DNA of 10,368 bases from Balneolales bacterium (GTDB taxonomy: Bacteria > Bacteroidota > Rhodothermia > Balneolales > Natronogracilivirgulaceae), in assembly GCA_007133875.1 (NCBI GenBank), contig SLLW01000211.1:1-10368 (forward strand), in the 5' to 3' direction. Below, piece by piece: positions 1 to 6,340 of this stretch. Under the pieces are notes generated by a model. The model saw only the letters and a list, made by a program, of their open reading frames with translations, was not told the origin of the DNA and searched no databases. Numbering within the stretch: position 1 is the first letter of the stretch; the number at the start of each line of letters is the position of its first letter. A program made the translations under genes and the position numbers.

Positions 1-701
1 ACAGGTAAGGCATGCGCTGCCAGTACCCGGTTACCCGGATCGGATATCTCACCCGAAGTACTTCCGAATCCCTGAATTCCCGGTTCATCCTGCATAATCA
101 GGTTCTCATCACGATCGGTTGCCGCATGATCAAGGCGCGTCAGAACTGCCGCCGGTTCACGGGACCTTTCCACATCCCGGTTCAACCCGGCCTTTTCCGC
201 AGCCGAGTCACCGGCATCAGCCAGAGATGAACCCTCCGTAACTCGTAAAACACCGGTATTTTCGGGATAATTTGTATCGTTATTGGCTGATTCCGGAACA
301 GTGGAGCCCGGGGCCGGATCACGCACCCAGTCCGGAGGTTCCGGCTGTAGCCTCTCCACCAGTTCGCCATCCGTCAATGTATCATCCATCCGTTTTTCAT
401 TAGGCTGCTCATCATCCGGTAAAATCACCCCCGAAGCCCCCCGCTCCGATCCCACGGTATAGTCAGATGTGAGAAATCCTGTAAAATCATTAGAATGGGT
501 CCAGAGTAAACCCATGACAACGGTCGTCGCCACCAGCAGTGAAGCCGCGATACCGGAGACCGTCCGAAACATCAAAATCCTCTGTTTCCGAATCTGTTGC
601 TGACGGAACTGTTCCCACGAACCAGGGTGGTATGGCTCTTCATGATCCCGGAGCACATTTTTGATCCGGTCGATCGGGTCGTTGGACTGGAAATTATTCA
701 T
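1..701 (-). CDS. Putative membrane-anchored anti-sigma factor (Dma-like), 3' part cut by window edge
   Basis: The frame starts at ATG 701 and stays open for 233 codons to the left edge, so the C-terminus is not visible. The first ~42 residues are hydrophilic and probably cytosolic, with DPIDR at 8-12 and Y-H-P-x-S-W at 24-29. A single hydrophobic helix spans about 46-67. An acidic, Pro/Ser-rich segment of at least 160 residues follows and looks like a disordered periplasmic linker. The N-terminal plan (DPI-acidic-R, then YH and Trp, then one helix) matches the protein at 2647-4062, which ends in an outer-membrane barrel. I infer that this one does too, beyond the window. The start lies inside the stop region of the upstream sigma gene (8-base overlap, ATGAATAA), which suggests translational coupling and a cognate sigma/anti-sigma pair. 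No known anti-sigma zinc motif is visible, so the role rests on context and architecture. Confidence 0.8.
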   Translation of the reverse strand, partial: MNNFQSNDPIDRIKNVLRDHEEPYHPGSWEQFRQQQIRKQRILMFRTVSGIAASLLVATTVVMGLLWTHSNDFTGFLTSDYTVGSERGASGVILPDDEQPNEKRMDDTLTDGELVERLQPEPPDWVRDPAPGSTVPESANNDTNYPENTGVLRVTEGSSLADAGDSAAEKAGLNRDVERSREPAAVLTRLDHAATDRDENLIMQDEPGIQGFGSTSGEISDPGNRVLAAHALP

Positions 702-1407
702 AACTGTCGGGGAATAATGTTTTAAACATTTTTCGTAACTCTTCCTTTGCCCGTGACAGATAGGTACGGGATGAACTTTCGCTGATGTTCAACATTTTGG
801 CAACTTCCGAATGGCGATACCCATCGATTTCATAGAGGTTAAAGACAAATCGGTGCATCGGGGGTAACCGGTTGATCAAACGATAAATCTGCTCAACATT
901 CATGTCCGACTCCGCCTCGGAGAGGACATTTACGTAACCATCCTGAAACTCGGTGTTGTTTTTGTACTTTAGAATAGCGCGCATTCTGTCAATTGCGGTA
1001 TTGATAATGATTCTCCGGAGCCACGGCTTGAATGGTTTGGTTGACTCAAAACGATCCATCTTGTCAAACACTTTTATGAAACCGTCATTCACCACCTCAA
1101 GGGCATCATTTTTATCAGAGCAGTATTTCAGTGCAATGGCCATGGCATATCCATAAAATCTTTTATAGATCTGTTCCTGGCTATCGGGATCCTGATTTTT
1201 ACAGCCAAGAATCAGGTGTTCCGGTATAAATTCCACCATGCCATGATCCTTCTGCACACGTATACGATCGGATACACCCCTTTCATCCGAACCCCGCCGG
1301 TGATCTTCGTCGCTTAAACTGATCGTCGATTCAGCGGAATGACCGTTGCTCTTGCTTTTTAGTGACCGCAAATCGATCAATCTTTGTGCCGGTTCCGATT
1401 GCGACAT
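694..1407 (-). CDS. ECF-type RNA polymerase sigma factor (sigma-70 family)
   Basis: This is a transcription initiation factor of the extracytoplasmic-function class, with region 2 at about residues 68-145 and region 4 at about 173-226. Region 2 contains the run PFKPWLRRIIINTAID, identical to the sigma factor at 4073-4600. Region 4 has the helix-turn-helix EVAKMLNISESSSRTYLSRAKEEL (shown here as residues 201-224), expected to read the -35 element. The protein ends in DSYE inside the start of the next gene, its probable membrane-bound antagonist. With the ATG at 1407 it has 237 residues, including a hydrophilic N-terminal extension of 56 residues that the other sigma lacks. Starting at Met57 (ATG 1237-1239) would give 181 residues, nearer the usual ECF length, and that start has AGAAGGA 7 bases upstream. 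The sigma identity is firm; the start is not. Confidence 0.93.
   Translation of the reverse strand: MSQSEPAQRLIDLRSLKSKSNGHSAESTISLSDEDHRRGSDERGVSDRIRVQKDHGMVEFIPEHLILGCKNQDPDSQEQIYKRFYGYAMAIALKYCSDKNDALEVVNDGFIKVFDKMDRFESTKPFKPWLRRIIINTAIDRMRAILKYKNNTEFQDGYVNVLSEAESDMNVEQIYRLINRLPPMHRFVFNLYEIDGYRHSEVAKMLNISESSSRTYLSRAKEELRKMFKTLFPDSYE
1247..1253 (-). promoter_or_regulatory. Ribosome-binding-site-like AGAAGGA for an internal start of the sigma gene
   Basis: On the minus strand AGAAGGA lies 7 bases before the ATG at 1239-1237. No comparable motif precedes the ATG at 1407. It supports a 181-residue sigma factor, but members of Bacteroidota often translate without such a motif, so it does not settle the start. 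Confidence 0.35.
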
Positions 1408-1436
1408 GTTTTACCGATGTGATACATTTTTTAATG

Positions 1437-1464
1437 CAGACTTATTTATACTACTACGTACAAA
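1437..1464 (-). promoter_or_regulatory. Weak Bacteroidota-type promoter candidate for the sigma gene at 694-1407
   Basis: Minus-strand TTTG (1464-1461) is followed after 16 bases by TAAGTCTG (1444-1437), a 7-of-8 match to the Bacteroidota -7 element TAnnTTTG. The spacing is slightly short. Initiation near 1430 would leave a leader of about 20 bases before the ATG at 1407, which would favour the long form of the sigma factor. An AAAAGGAGGA purine run just upstream (1474-1465) has no useful start codon behind it. Confidence 0.25.
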
Positions 1465-1535
1465 TCCTCCTTTTAGCTACATGTTCACATTAATTTTTCA
1501 CACAGTACACTGGTTTACGGATTCTGCTTCTTCAT

Positions 1536-2495
1536 TTAATCGACACTTAACAGTTCCACTTCATAAATAAGCGGGGAATATGGCCGGGCTGACGGCTCAA
1601 ATTCTCCGGTTTCAACCAGTTCATCGCGAAGTTGTTGGGGAAGAATCTGGACACTCATTCCGAATGCCAACCGGGAAGGCATAATCAGAATTCCTTTTCC
1701 GCCTTCACGAATCAGTGGCAACCCGTTTTCGAGGCCGGCTACCAACTCTCCGCTATTCACATAAGTCAGAATCGGCTCCTCATCCTCCGTTGTTCGAAGT
1801 ACGGTACCGTCCAGATATTTCCTCGTGAAATGGAACTCCACCAGGCTATGGCTGACAGGACGGTCACCACTGCCTTCCTCGACCGTCACGTACTGGAGGC
1901 CGTTCGAATAGGCCTCTGCGTCCAGTTCATTATCTTCGATATACTGCTCAATTTCCGCCACTTCCATTTCATACATTTGATCTTCGGTCATCAGATCCAC
2001 CACTCCCACCTCAATAATAAAATGCGAATGGGATTCAAAAAGGTCGTCATGCCCGAAATTGCCATAAGCACGGTAGGAGGGAATATAAAAACGGAAAGTC
2101 TCTCCCAGCTTCATATTACCGATTTCGTAATTCAATCCGGGTGGATAGATGGCATTGAAGTTATGGCTGTAAAAATTCCGGAACCGCACAGGATTCAAAG
2201 TGTCGGAATGGGACTCGATTTCATATTCCCCTTCAAGGTGTGTCATTGTGTAAACAATCCCAACAACATGGTCTGCAAGTACCTGTCTGCCAGACTCATT
2301 TTCTTCCACCACTTCAATATAGACCCCACTTGACTGCCTTTCCGCCTCTCGCTGATGCTCGGACAGGTATGCTTCGATCAGTTCGTCCGCCTCCCGGACC
2401 TGCCGGTCAAAATCGGATTCTGAGTCATCGAGACAACCCTGCAATACCAGTGACAGGGAAAGAATGGAAAAAAGTATAAAATTTTTGATTTGCAT
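1536..2495 (-). CDS. Tandem FKBP-type peptidyl-prolyl isomerase lipoprotein
   Basis: Predicted periplasm-facing folding factor of 319 residues. The start is taken at ATG 2495-2493, because it gives a classic lipoprotein signal: Lys4, a hydrophobic stretch, then a lipobox ending L-Q-G-Cys21. The frame extends to a TTG at 2531, which would add 12 unhelpful residues. Two FKBP domains follow, at about 56-168 and 197-319, joined by an acidic helix-like linker. Domain 2 carries G-L-E-N-G (254-258), a REGGK turn and LAFG (276-279). Domain 1 carries IPSYRAYG (138-145). The family catalyses cis-trans isomerisation of X-Pro bonds. However, the usual F-D active-site pair after DGT is replaced (DGTVLRTT, 229-236), and the pocket Trp (GWE) is Leu, so activity may be weak and chaperone-like. 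It lies between two sigma/membrane-protein pairs on the same strand. The barrel proteins encoded there are conceivable clients, which is inference only. Confidence 0.88.
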   Translation of the reverse strand: MQIKNFILFSILSLSLVLQGCLDDSESDFDRQVREADELIEAYLSEHQREAERQSSGVYIEVVEENESGRQVLADHVVGIVYTMTHLEGEYEIESHSDTLNPVRFRNFYSHNFNAIYPPGLNYEIGNMKLGETFRFYIPSYRAYGNFGHDDLFESHSHFIIEVGVVDLMTEDQMYEMEVAEIEQYIEDNELDAEAYSNGLQYVTVEEGSGDRPVSHSLVEFHFTRKYLDGTVLRTTEDEEPILTYVNSGELVAGLENGLPLIREGGKGILIMPSRLAFGMSVQILPQQLRDELVETGEFEPSARPYSPLIYEVELLSVD

Positions 2496-2646
2496 CTGTT
2501 CTGATTTAAAATGATAGCGTTTACTTAGCAAATACGGGCAATTTTCCCGATATGCTACAAATCATGTTACGAAATCTTTTCGAGGGAATCCGGATGGGAT
2601 GGAGGTATCTGAACGGGCCTGCAATAAAGATCTAATATTATGTCAT

Positions 2647-4062
2647 TTACATCCGGTAATTGATTGACAGGAAACTGCCCATGGAAAAAAGCCTGACATT
2701 CGCCCATCCGACTTCATTCACCGGAACTCTCACAAATGGTTCGGCCCGCAGGCTCCAGTGGCGATCCAGATCCCGTTCATAACCGACGGAAAAACCTGCA
2801 TTGCTAAGCCAGTGACTTGTGCCGGTCTGCTCTTCCCAATACGAAACCTGATCCGGCTCCGGATAATTTTCATACCCGGAAAACCTGAATTCATACCTTT
2901 CATTGAGCATGAAATAGGAGGAGATGCCCGCGGTTGCAAAGATCCGTGACCGATCAAAATTCAAAACCTGGTATTTTAACGAGATGGGAATGTCCAGAAG
3001 GCGACATTCGCCGGTCATATCATTAAAGGGAATACCTTGTTCCAGCTCCGGAGGTGGTCCATACGCATCACCTCCAGCAGCATAGCGTACATTGGAATAG
3101 ACGATTCCGGTTGATATTGCCAGTCTGGCGGTGATGCTGTATTCAAGGGAAACTCCGATTTTGTAACCAGGGTCATAAAAATTGGATACCGATCCCACGG
3201 TACTGAAATCGGGTGACATCATAAGACCGACAGCGAAGCGTGAGGTGCCGGGATCTTCGAGGACTGCAAGGCCTTCTTCGGATATGGCCGCGAGAGAAAC
3301 CGTTGGCTCTGGTTCACCGGTTTTGTGCGCTGAAACGAGTGAGCTTATATCCGGTTGGCGAATATACGGATAGGCAGGATCCTGTCCCTCATCACCAAAC
3401 CGTTTTATTCCTGATATGGCACGGTCAGCTGGGTCCGGTATTTCCCGATACGTGATTTGCATAGCCCCCGTTTCTGTTTCATGGTCATCATCACCAACGA
3501 TCCCTCCCGGTAATCGTGGAATCTCCTCGGCTAACGGTGGGGGAGCTCTGTCCGCAATGACATCCCCCGGATCCTGTAATCCCTCAATAATCTCAGAATA
3601 GTGTTCCTCCAGCGAAGGGGGGATCATTTCATCCGGACGGATGCCATCCACGATATCGTTGGCGTCCGGATCGATGCCGGCTCCGGGTTCAATGCCGGGC
3701 TGAAAATCCTCCTCCGGGTCTGTCATCGGATCTGTACCCGGCGACACCTCGTCCGGTTCCGGATCAGACTGCGGGTCCAATTGCGGTGCGGAACCGGTAT
3801 CGGACATATCAGCGATCTGATCACGTAAATCATTGATGATCATTCGGTTCTCGAAAGTAAGATAACCCAGGAGTGAGATCAACAAGAGCGATGCCGCCGC
3901 AATCCAGCGTGCACGTTGCCTGTAAATCCGTTGTGCATCACGAACATCAAGTTTTTTTTCAAGCTTGAGCCAATCCTCTTCCCGGAACGGTATATGATAC
4001 GCTTCCGATTTCTCCTGGAACAACCGTTCAATGGGATCATGGTTATGTTTGTTATCTGCCAT
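2647..4062 (-). CDS. Dual-membrane protein: inner-membrane helix, long linker, outer-membrane barrel; putative anti-sigma (Dma-like)
   Basis: The protein has 471 residues. Residues 1-50 are charged and probably cytosolic, with DPIER at 9-13, YH at 22-23 and Trp31. One hydrophobic helix spans about 53-70. Residues 85-270 are rich in Asp, Glu and Pro, with many DP/PD steps between 96 and 138, and look disordered. From about 275 to the end, alternating hydrophobic strands form a PorT/OMP_b-brl_2-like barrel. Its marks are the phrase LLDIPISLKYQV (355-366), strands such as FAVGLMMSP, and a final strand SFLSINYRM. There is no cleavable signal peptide, so the helix should stay in the inner membrane while the barrel sits in the outer membrane. 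It starts 10 bases after the stop of the ECF sigma gene. From memory, Bacteroides thetaiotaomicron Dma proteins have this layout and restrain an ECF sigma partner. The anti-sigma role here is inferred from that and from gene order. Confidence 0.85.
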   Translation of the reverse strand: MADNKHNHDPIERLFQEKSEAYHIPFREEDWLKLEKKLDVRDAQRIYRQRARWIAAASLLLISLLGYLTFENRMIINDLRDQIADMSDTGSAPQLDPQSDPEPDEVSPGTDPMTDPEEDFQPGIEPGAGIDPDANDIVDGIRPDEMIPPSLEEHYSEIIEGLQDPGDVIADRAPPPLAEEIPRLPGGIVGDDDHETETGAMQITYREIPDPADRAISGIKRFGDEGQDPAYPYIRQPDISSLVSAHKTGEPEPTVSLAAISEEGLAVLEDPGTSRFAVGLMMSPDFSTVGSVSNFYDPGYKIGVSLEYSITARLAISTGIVYSNVRYAAGGDAYGPPPELEQGIPFNDMTGECRLLDIPISLKYQVLNFDRSRIFATAGISSYFMLNERYEFRFSGYENYPEPDQVSYWEEQTGTSHWLSNAGFSVGYERDLDRHWSLRAEPFVRVPVNEVGWANVRLFSMGSFLSINYRM

Positions 4063-4072
4063 ATATATCGGC

Positions 4073-4600
4073 CTACATCAGGTTTTTTTCCAAAATGACT
4101 CTCAGGTTTTTTTTTGCTTTTGAAAGGTTTGATTTCGATGTCCCAACGGAAATCCCGAGCTTTTCTGCAATCTCCTCGTGTGAAAACCCTTCAATTACAT
4201 GCAGGTTGAAAACGGCCCGGTAAGCAGGAGATAACTCTTGCATCATATCAATAATCTCTTCGTAGGAGATCCCGCTTAAAATCTTTTCGTCTTCTGCCAT
4301 GCTGTTCTCCGTTATTTCGTAATTGGACAACTCACGGACTTTTTTATTCCGGTGATAATGGTCAATGGCTGTATTGATGATAATCCTGCGAAGCCAGGGC
4401 TTGAAAGGGCGTTCGGAATCAAATTTCCGGATATTCTCAAACACCTTCATAAATGAATCATTTAATATCTCAACCCCCTGGTCTCTGGAATCCGCATATC
4501 TCAGAGTGATACTCATACCATAGGCATAGAACTTCTCGTAGAGCTCCTTCTGACTGTCACGCTGCCGTTGTTGGCACCCTTTGATAATTTTCGTCAGCAA
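4073..4600 (-). CDS. ECF-type RNA polymerase sigma factor (sigma-70 family)
   Basis: This is a compact ECF sigma factor of 175 residues. Region 2 is at about 14-84 and includes PFKPWLRRIIINTAID (65-80), shared exactly with the sigma factor at 694-1407. Region 4 is at about 112-167, with the helix-turn-helix SHEEIAEKLGISVGTSKSNL (140-159). It ends 10 bases before the dual-membrane protein gene, its likely regulator. The start is TTG (4600-4598), because an in-frame TAG lies two codons upstream (4606-4604) and no ATG is available before region 2. Against the other sigma the protein begins a few residues into the conserved start of region 2, so the N-terminus is unusually short. Its upstream gap is AT-rich with an inverted repeat at 4620-4636. 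The function is clear; the targets are not visible. Confidence 0.93.
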   Translation of the reverse strand: MLTKIIKGCQQRQRDSQKELYEKFYAYGMSITLRYADSRDQGVEILNDSFMKVFENIRKFDSERPFKPWLRRIIINTAIDHYHRNKKVRELSNYEITENSMAEDEKILSGISYEEIIDMMQELSPAYRAVFNLHVIEGFSHEEIAEKLGISVGTSKSNLSKAKKNLRVILEKNLM

Positions 4601-4619
4601 AGGCTATGGAATCTTGGTA

Positions 4620-4636
4620 TAATAACGTTGTTATTA
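4620..4636. promoter_or_regulatory. Inverted repeat TAATAAC-GTT-GTTATTA upstream of the ECF sigma gene
   Basis: Two perfect 7-base arms with a 3-base centre sit 20 bases before the TTG start of the sigma gene at 4073-4600, inside the 128-base AT-rich gap behind the DUF5777-type gene. It could be an operator or could form a small hairpin in the leader. It is AT-rich enough that chance cannot be excluded. No convincing TTTG/TAnnTTTG pair was found in this gap. Confidence 0.3.
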
Positions 4637-4728
4637 AGGTATTTATAGATAACCTGCTATAATATAATGTAAAATAGATTACCGGAAGCCCCCGATAATT
4701 TGAGTGATTACACGCAGCATAGGCAAAC

Positions 4729-5661
4729 CTATCGCCCAATGCCGAATACACGGTGAATATTAAAACCAAACCGGAAGTCGCCTTTCCAGAACCGGTCGCG
4801 ATTGTTAGCCATGATAAATTCTTCGTTGTGCCACTGAGAACTGGTGAAAAAAATCTGAAAGATGTGTCCGCCAGTGTCGATATTCAGTGCCAGAGCCATG
4901 GCATCATGTGTGTTGGCATTGCGATCTCCAAATACCGGCAGGTATTCGGCACTTAATGCGAGCCGGTCGGTAAGTTCATAATTGGTCACGATACCTAATC
5001 CGAACAACTGATCCGGATTATCCCCCACAGTCCGGTTGAAATGGGCGATCATCGGTGTCAGTTGCAGGCTGAAGCTGTTGAATTTTCTGGCAATCATCAC
5101 CGATGTGAAGTAACTGAGCCTTTCTGAGAAACGATACCCGGTATTTGGCATCGTATTGATACCCATTGAAGCTTTTACCGCCAACTCAACCGGTATGCTC
5201 CCGGTAGTAGTCTGTCTCAGAATATTGTACTTACCACCGATATCAACGACTTTATTGAAGGTCATTCTGCCAACTCCTGCTGAAAACCGGTCAGAAATGG
5301 CATAATCCAGCCTGATCCGGGTGTTGGCTCCATCGTCCAGGCCGTACAAATGCTCAATCCCGCGATCCACCAAACCAAAGGTGTGTAATACACTTGAATT
5401 AAGATTGCCCTCCGATAGGTTTCTGACCGTACTGATACCGACATTGGTCATTGCCCAGAAAACATTATCCACCGGTTCGTCGGTTTCGACCCGCTCCCGT
5501 GGAAGTTGTGCTACGGTCCGGTCCGGCATCACCAACGTAAGCACGATACCCAGCAGGAGGGCGGGCGCTAGTAACGATCGCATAAAACGGCCGGCTCCCG
5601 GTATTATAACCGGCTTTGGCATATGAGCCGGATCACATAACGTTTCGTAAACAGTTCTCAT
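4729..5661 (-). CDS. DUF5777-type outer-membrane beta-barrel protein
   Basis: Exported barrel protein of 310 residues. A hydrophobic export segment lies at about 29-45 and ends TVA-Q-L, a typical signal-peptidase I site, giving a mature start near Q52. The rest is alternating beta-strands with the family's recognisable core. That core runs from DEPVDNVFWAMTNVG (61-75), through SSVLHTFGLVDRGIEHLYG and DDGANTRIRLDYAISDRFSA, to GRMTFNKVVDIGGKYNIL. The N-region is long (28 residues). An internal ATG at 5583 would give a standard signal peptide, but the ATG at 5661 has GAGGAG 11 bases upstream and lies only 19 bases after the YceI stop, so I keep it. No enzymatic role is known to me for this family. 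It is commonly seen next to YceI and redox proteins in Bacteroidota, as here, which suggests an outer-membrane or periplasmic partner of that pathway. Confidence 0.87.
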   Translation of the reverse strand: MRTVYETLCDPAHMPKPVIIPGAGRFMRSLLAPALLLGIVLTLVMPDRTVAQLPRERVETDEPVDNVFWAMTNVGISTVRNLSEGNLNSSVLHTFGLVDRGIEHLYGLDDGANTRIRLDYAISDRFSAGVGRMTFNKVVDIGGKYNILRQTTTGSIPVELAVKASMGINTMPNTGYRFSERLSYFTSVMIARKFNSFSLQLTPMIAHFNRTVGDNPDQLFGLGIVTNYELTDRLALSAEYLPVFGDRNANTHDAMALALNIDTGGHIFQIFFTSSQWHNEEFIMANNRDRFWKGDFRFGFNIHRVFGIGR

Positions 5662-5672
5662 TCGTGTTATCT

Positions 5673-5678
5673 CTCCTC
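5673..5678 (-). promoter_or_regulatory. Ribosome-binding-site-like GAGGAG before the DUF5777-type gene
   Basis: GAGGAG on the minus strand ends 11 bases before the ATG at 5661. It is the main reason to prefer that start over the internal ATG at 5583, although the latter gives the more ordinary signal peptide. Confidence 0.4.
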
Positions 5679-5680
5679 AG

Positions 5681-6265
5681 TTAGTTACCGCCAAGTGTTT
5701 CATCGCGGCTTCGTGGTTCGAGTTCGGTTTCAATACGAATTTCCATCTCTTCGTCGACCTCCACAAAGAGAATGCTCGGAGGTTCGAGTTCATAGTCTTT
5801 GATATTAAGTATCCATTCGGCTTCCAGTGTGATCTGATCACCTTGTTTCTGCAGGTAACCTGAAACTTCCAGATCACGGGTAATGCCGTGCATCGTAAAC
5901 TCACCAACAGCGGTTACACGCTGCTTTTCGTCAGAGTCATGGTCAAACGAAGAGGTAAGTTCACCGGTATATTCAGCGAACGGATGTTCATCCACATCAA
6001 GGGTGCGGAACATATCCCGGTCACGCCGGTCAATACCGGTTCGCAGTGTGTTCAGATCCAGATAGAAATCAATGACATTTTCATGGAAGTCGATCATTCC
6101 GGTGAGATTATTCGACTCCCCGGTAAATGAATGCAACGGCACGCTGGATTTGAACTCGGCATATCCCGATTGGGTCATGTAAACCACATCCTCCCGGTCT
6201 GTTTTCATTGATGATGCCGATATCAACAGAATTAAAAGTAAGAGGTTTGCTGATTTTGATATCAC
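5681..6265 (-). CDS. YceI-family exported lipid-binding-like protein
   Basis: The 194-residue protein has a short signal peptide (about 1-19) and one YceI domain (about 28-185). The typical features are present in order: the FKSSVPLHSFTGESNNLTG opening, a central I-D-F-Y-L-D-L strand, RD-RDMFRTLDVDEHPFAEY, and GEFTMHGITRDLEVSG. In the family this fold is a lipocalin-like beta-barrel that binds long isoprenoid or fatty chains in the periplasm. The ligand here is unknown. The start is GTG (6265-6263), with AGGGGGA three bases upstream; the first in-frame ATG would remove the signal peptide. The gene follows the copper protein by 75 bases with no terminator seen and precedes the DUF5777-type gene by 19 bases, so the three are probably one operon. 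Confidence 0.92.
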   Translation of the reverse strand: MISKSANLLLLILLISASSMKTDREDVVYMTQSGYAEFKSSVPLHSFTGESNNLTGMIDFHENVIDFYLDLNTLRTGIDRRDRDMFRTLDVDEHPFAEYTGELTSSFDHDSDEKQRVTAVGEFTMHGITRDLEVSGYLQKQGDQITLEAEWILNIKDYELEPPSILFVEVDEEMEIRIETELEPRSRDETLGGN

Positions 6266-6268
6266 GAT

Positions 6269-6275
6269 TCCCCCT
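6269..6275 (-). promoter_or_regulatory. Ribosome-binding-site-like AGGGGGA supporting the GTG start of the YceI gene
   Basis: AGGGGGA on the minus strand lies 3 bases before GTG 6265-6263. The spacing is short, but together with the signal peptide encoded just downstream it makes the GTG the best start. Confidence 0.4.
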
Positions 6276-6340
6276 GATCTGGTTTGAATGGTCCGGAAGT
6301 TGCAGGTCCTGTTTTGGGTATATGTTGTGATACGCTTAAC

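Noticed and set aside
182..370. 62-residue minus-strand open frame near the left edge
   Set aside because: It overlaps in another frame the longer open frame from ATG 701 to the edge, which has a coupled start, a membrane helix and a paralogue in the window.
1465..1474. AAAAGGAGGA on the minus strand between the FKBP and sigma genes
   Set aside because: Perfect-looking ribosome-binding motif, but the only following start (TTG) reads five codons to a stop, and it is out of frame with the sigma gene.
1632..2333. 233-residue plus-strand open frame opposite the FKBP gene
   Set aside because: It is antisense to a clear two-domain FKBP, and its translation shows no domain, signal or sensible composition.
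4719..4732. ATAGG-CAAA-CCTAT hairpin overlapping the stop of the DUF5777-type gene
   Set aside because: Only five base pairs and no T-run follows, so it is not a credible terminator.
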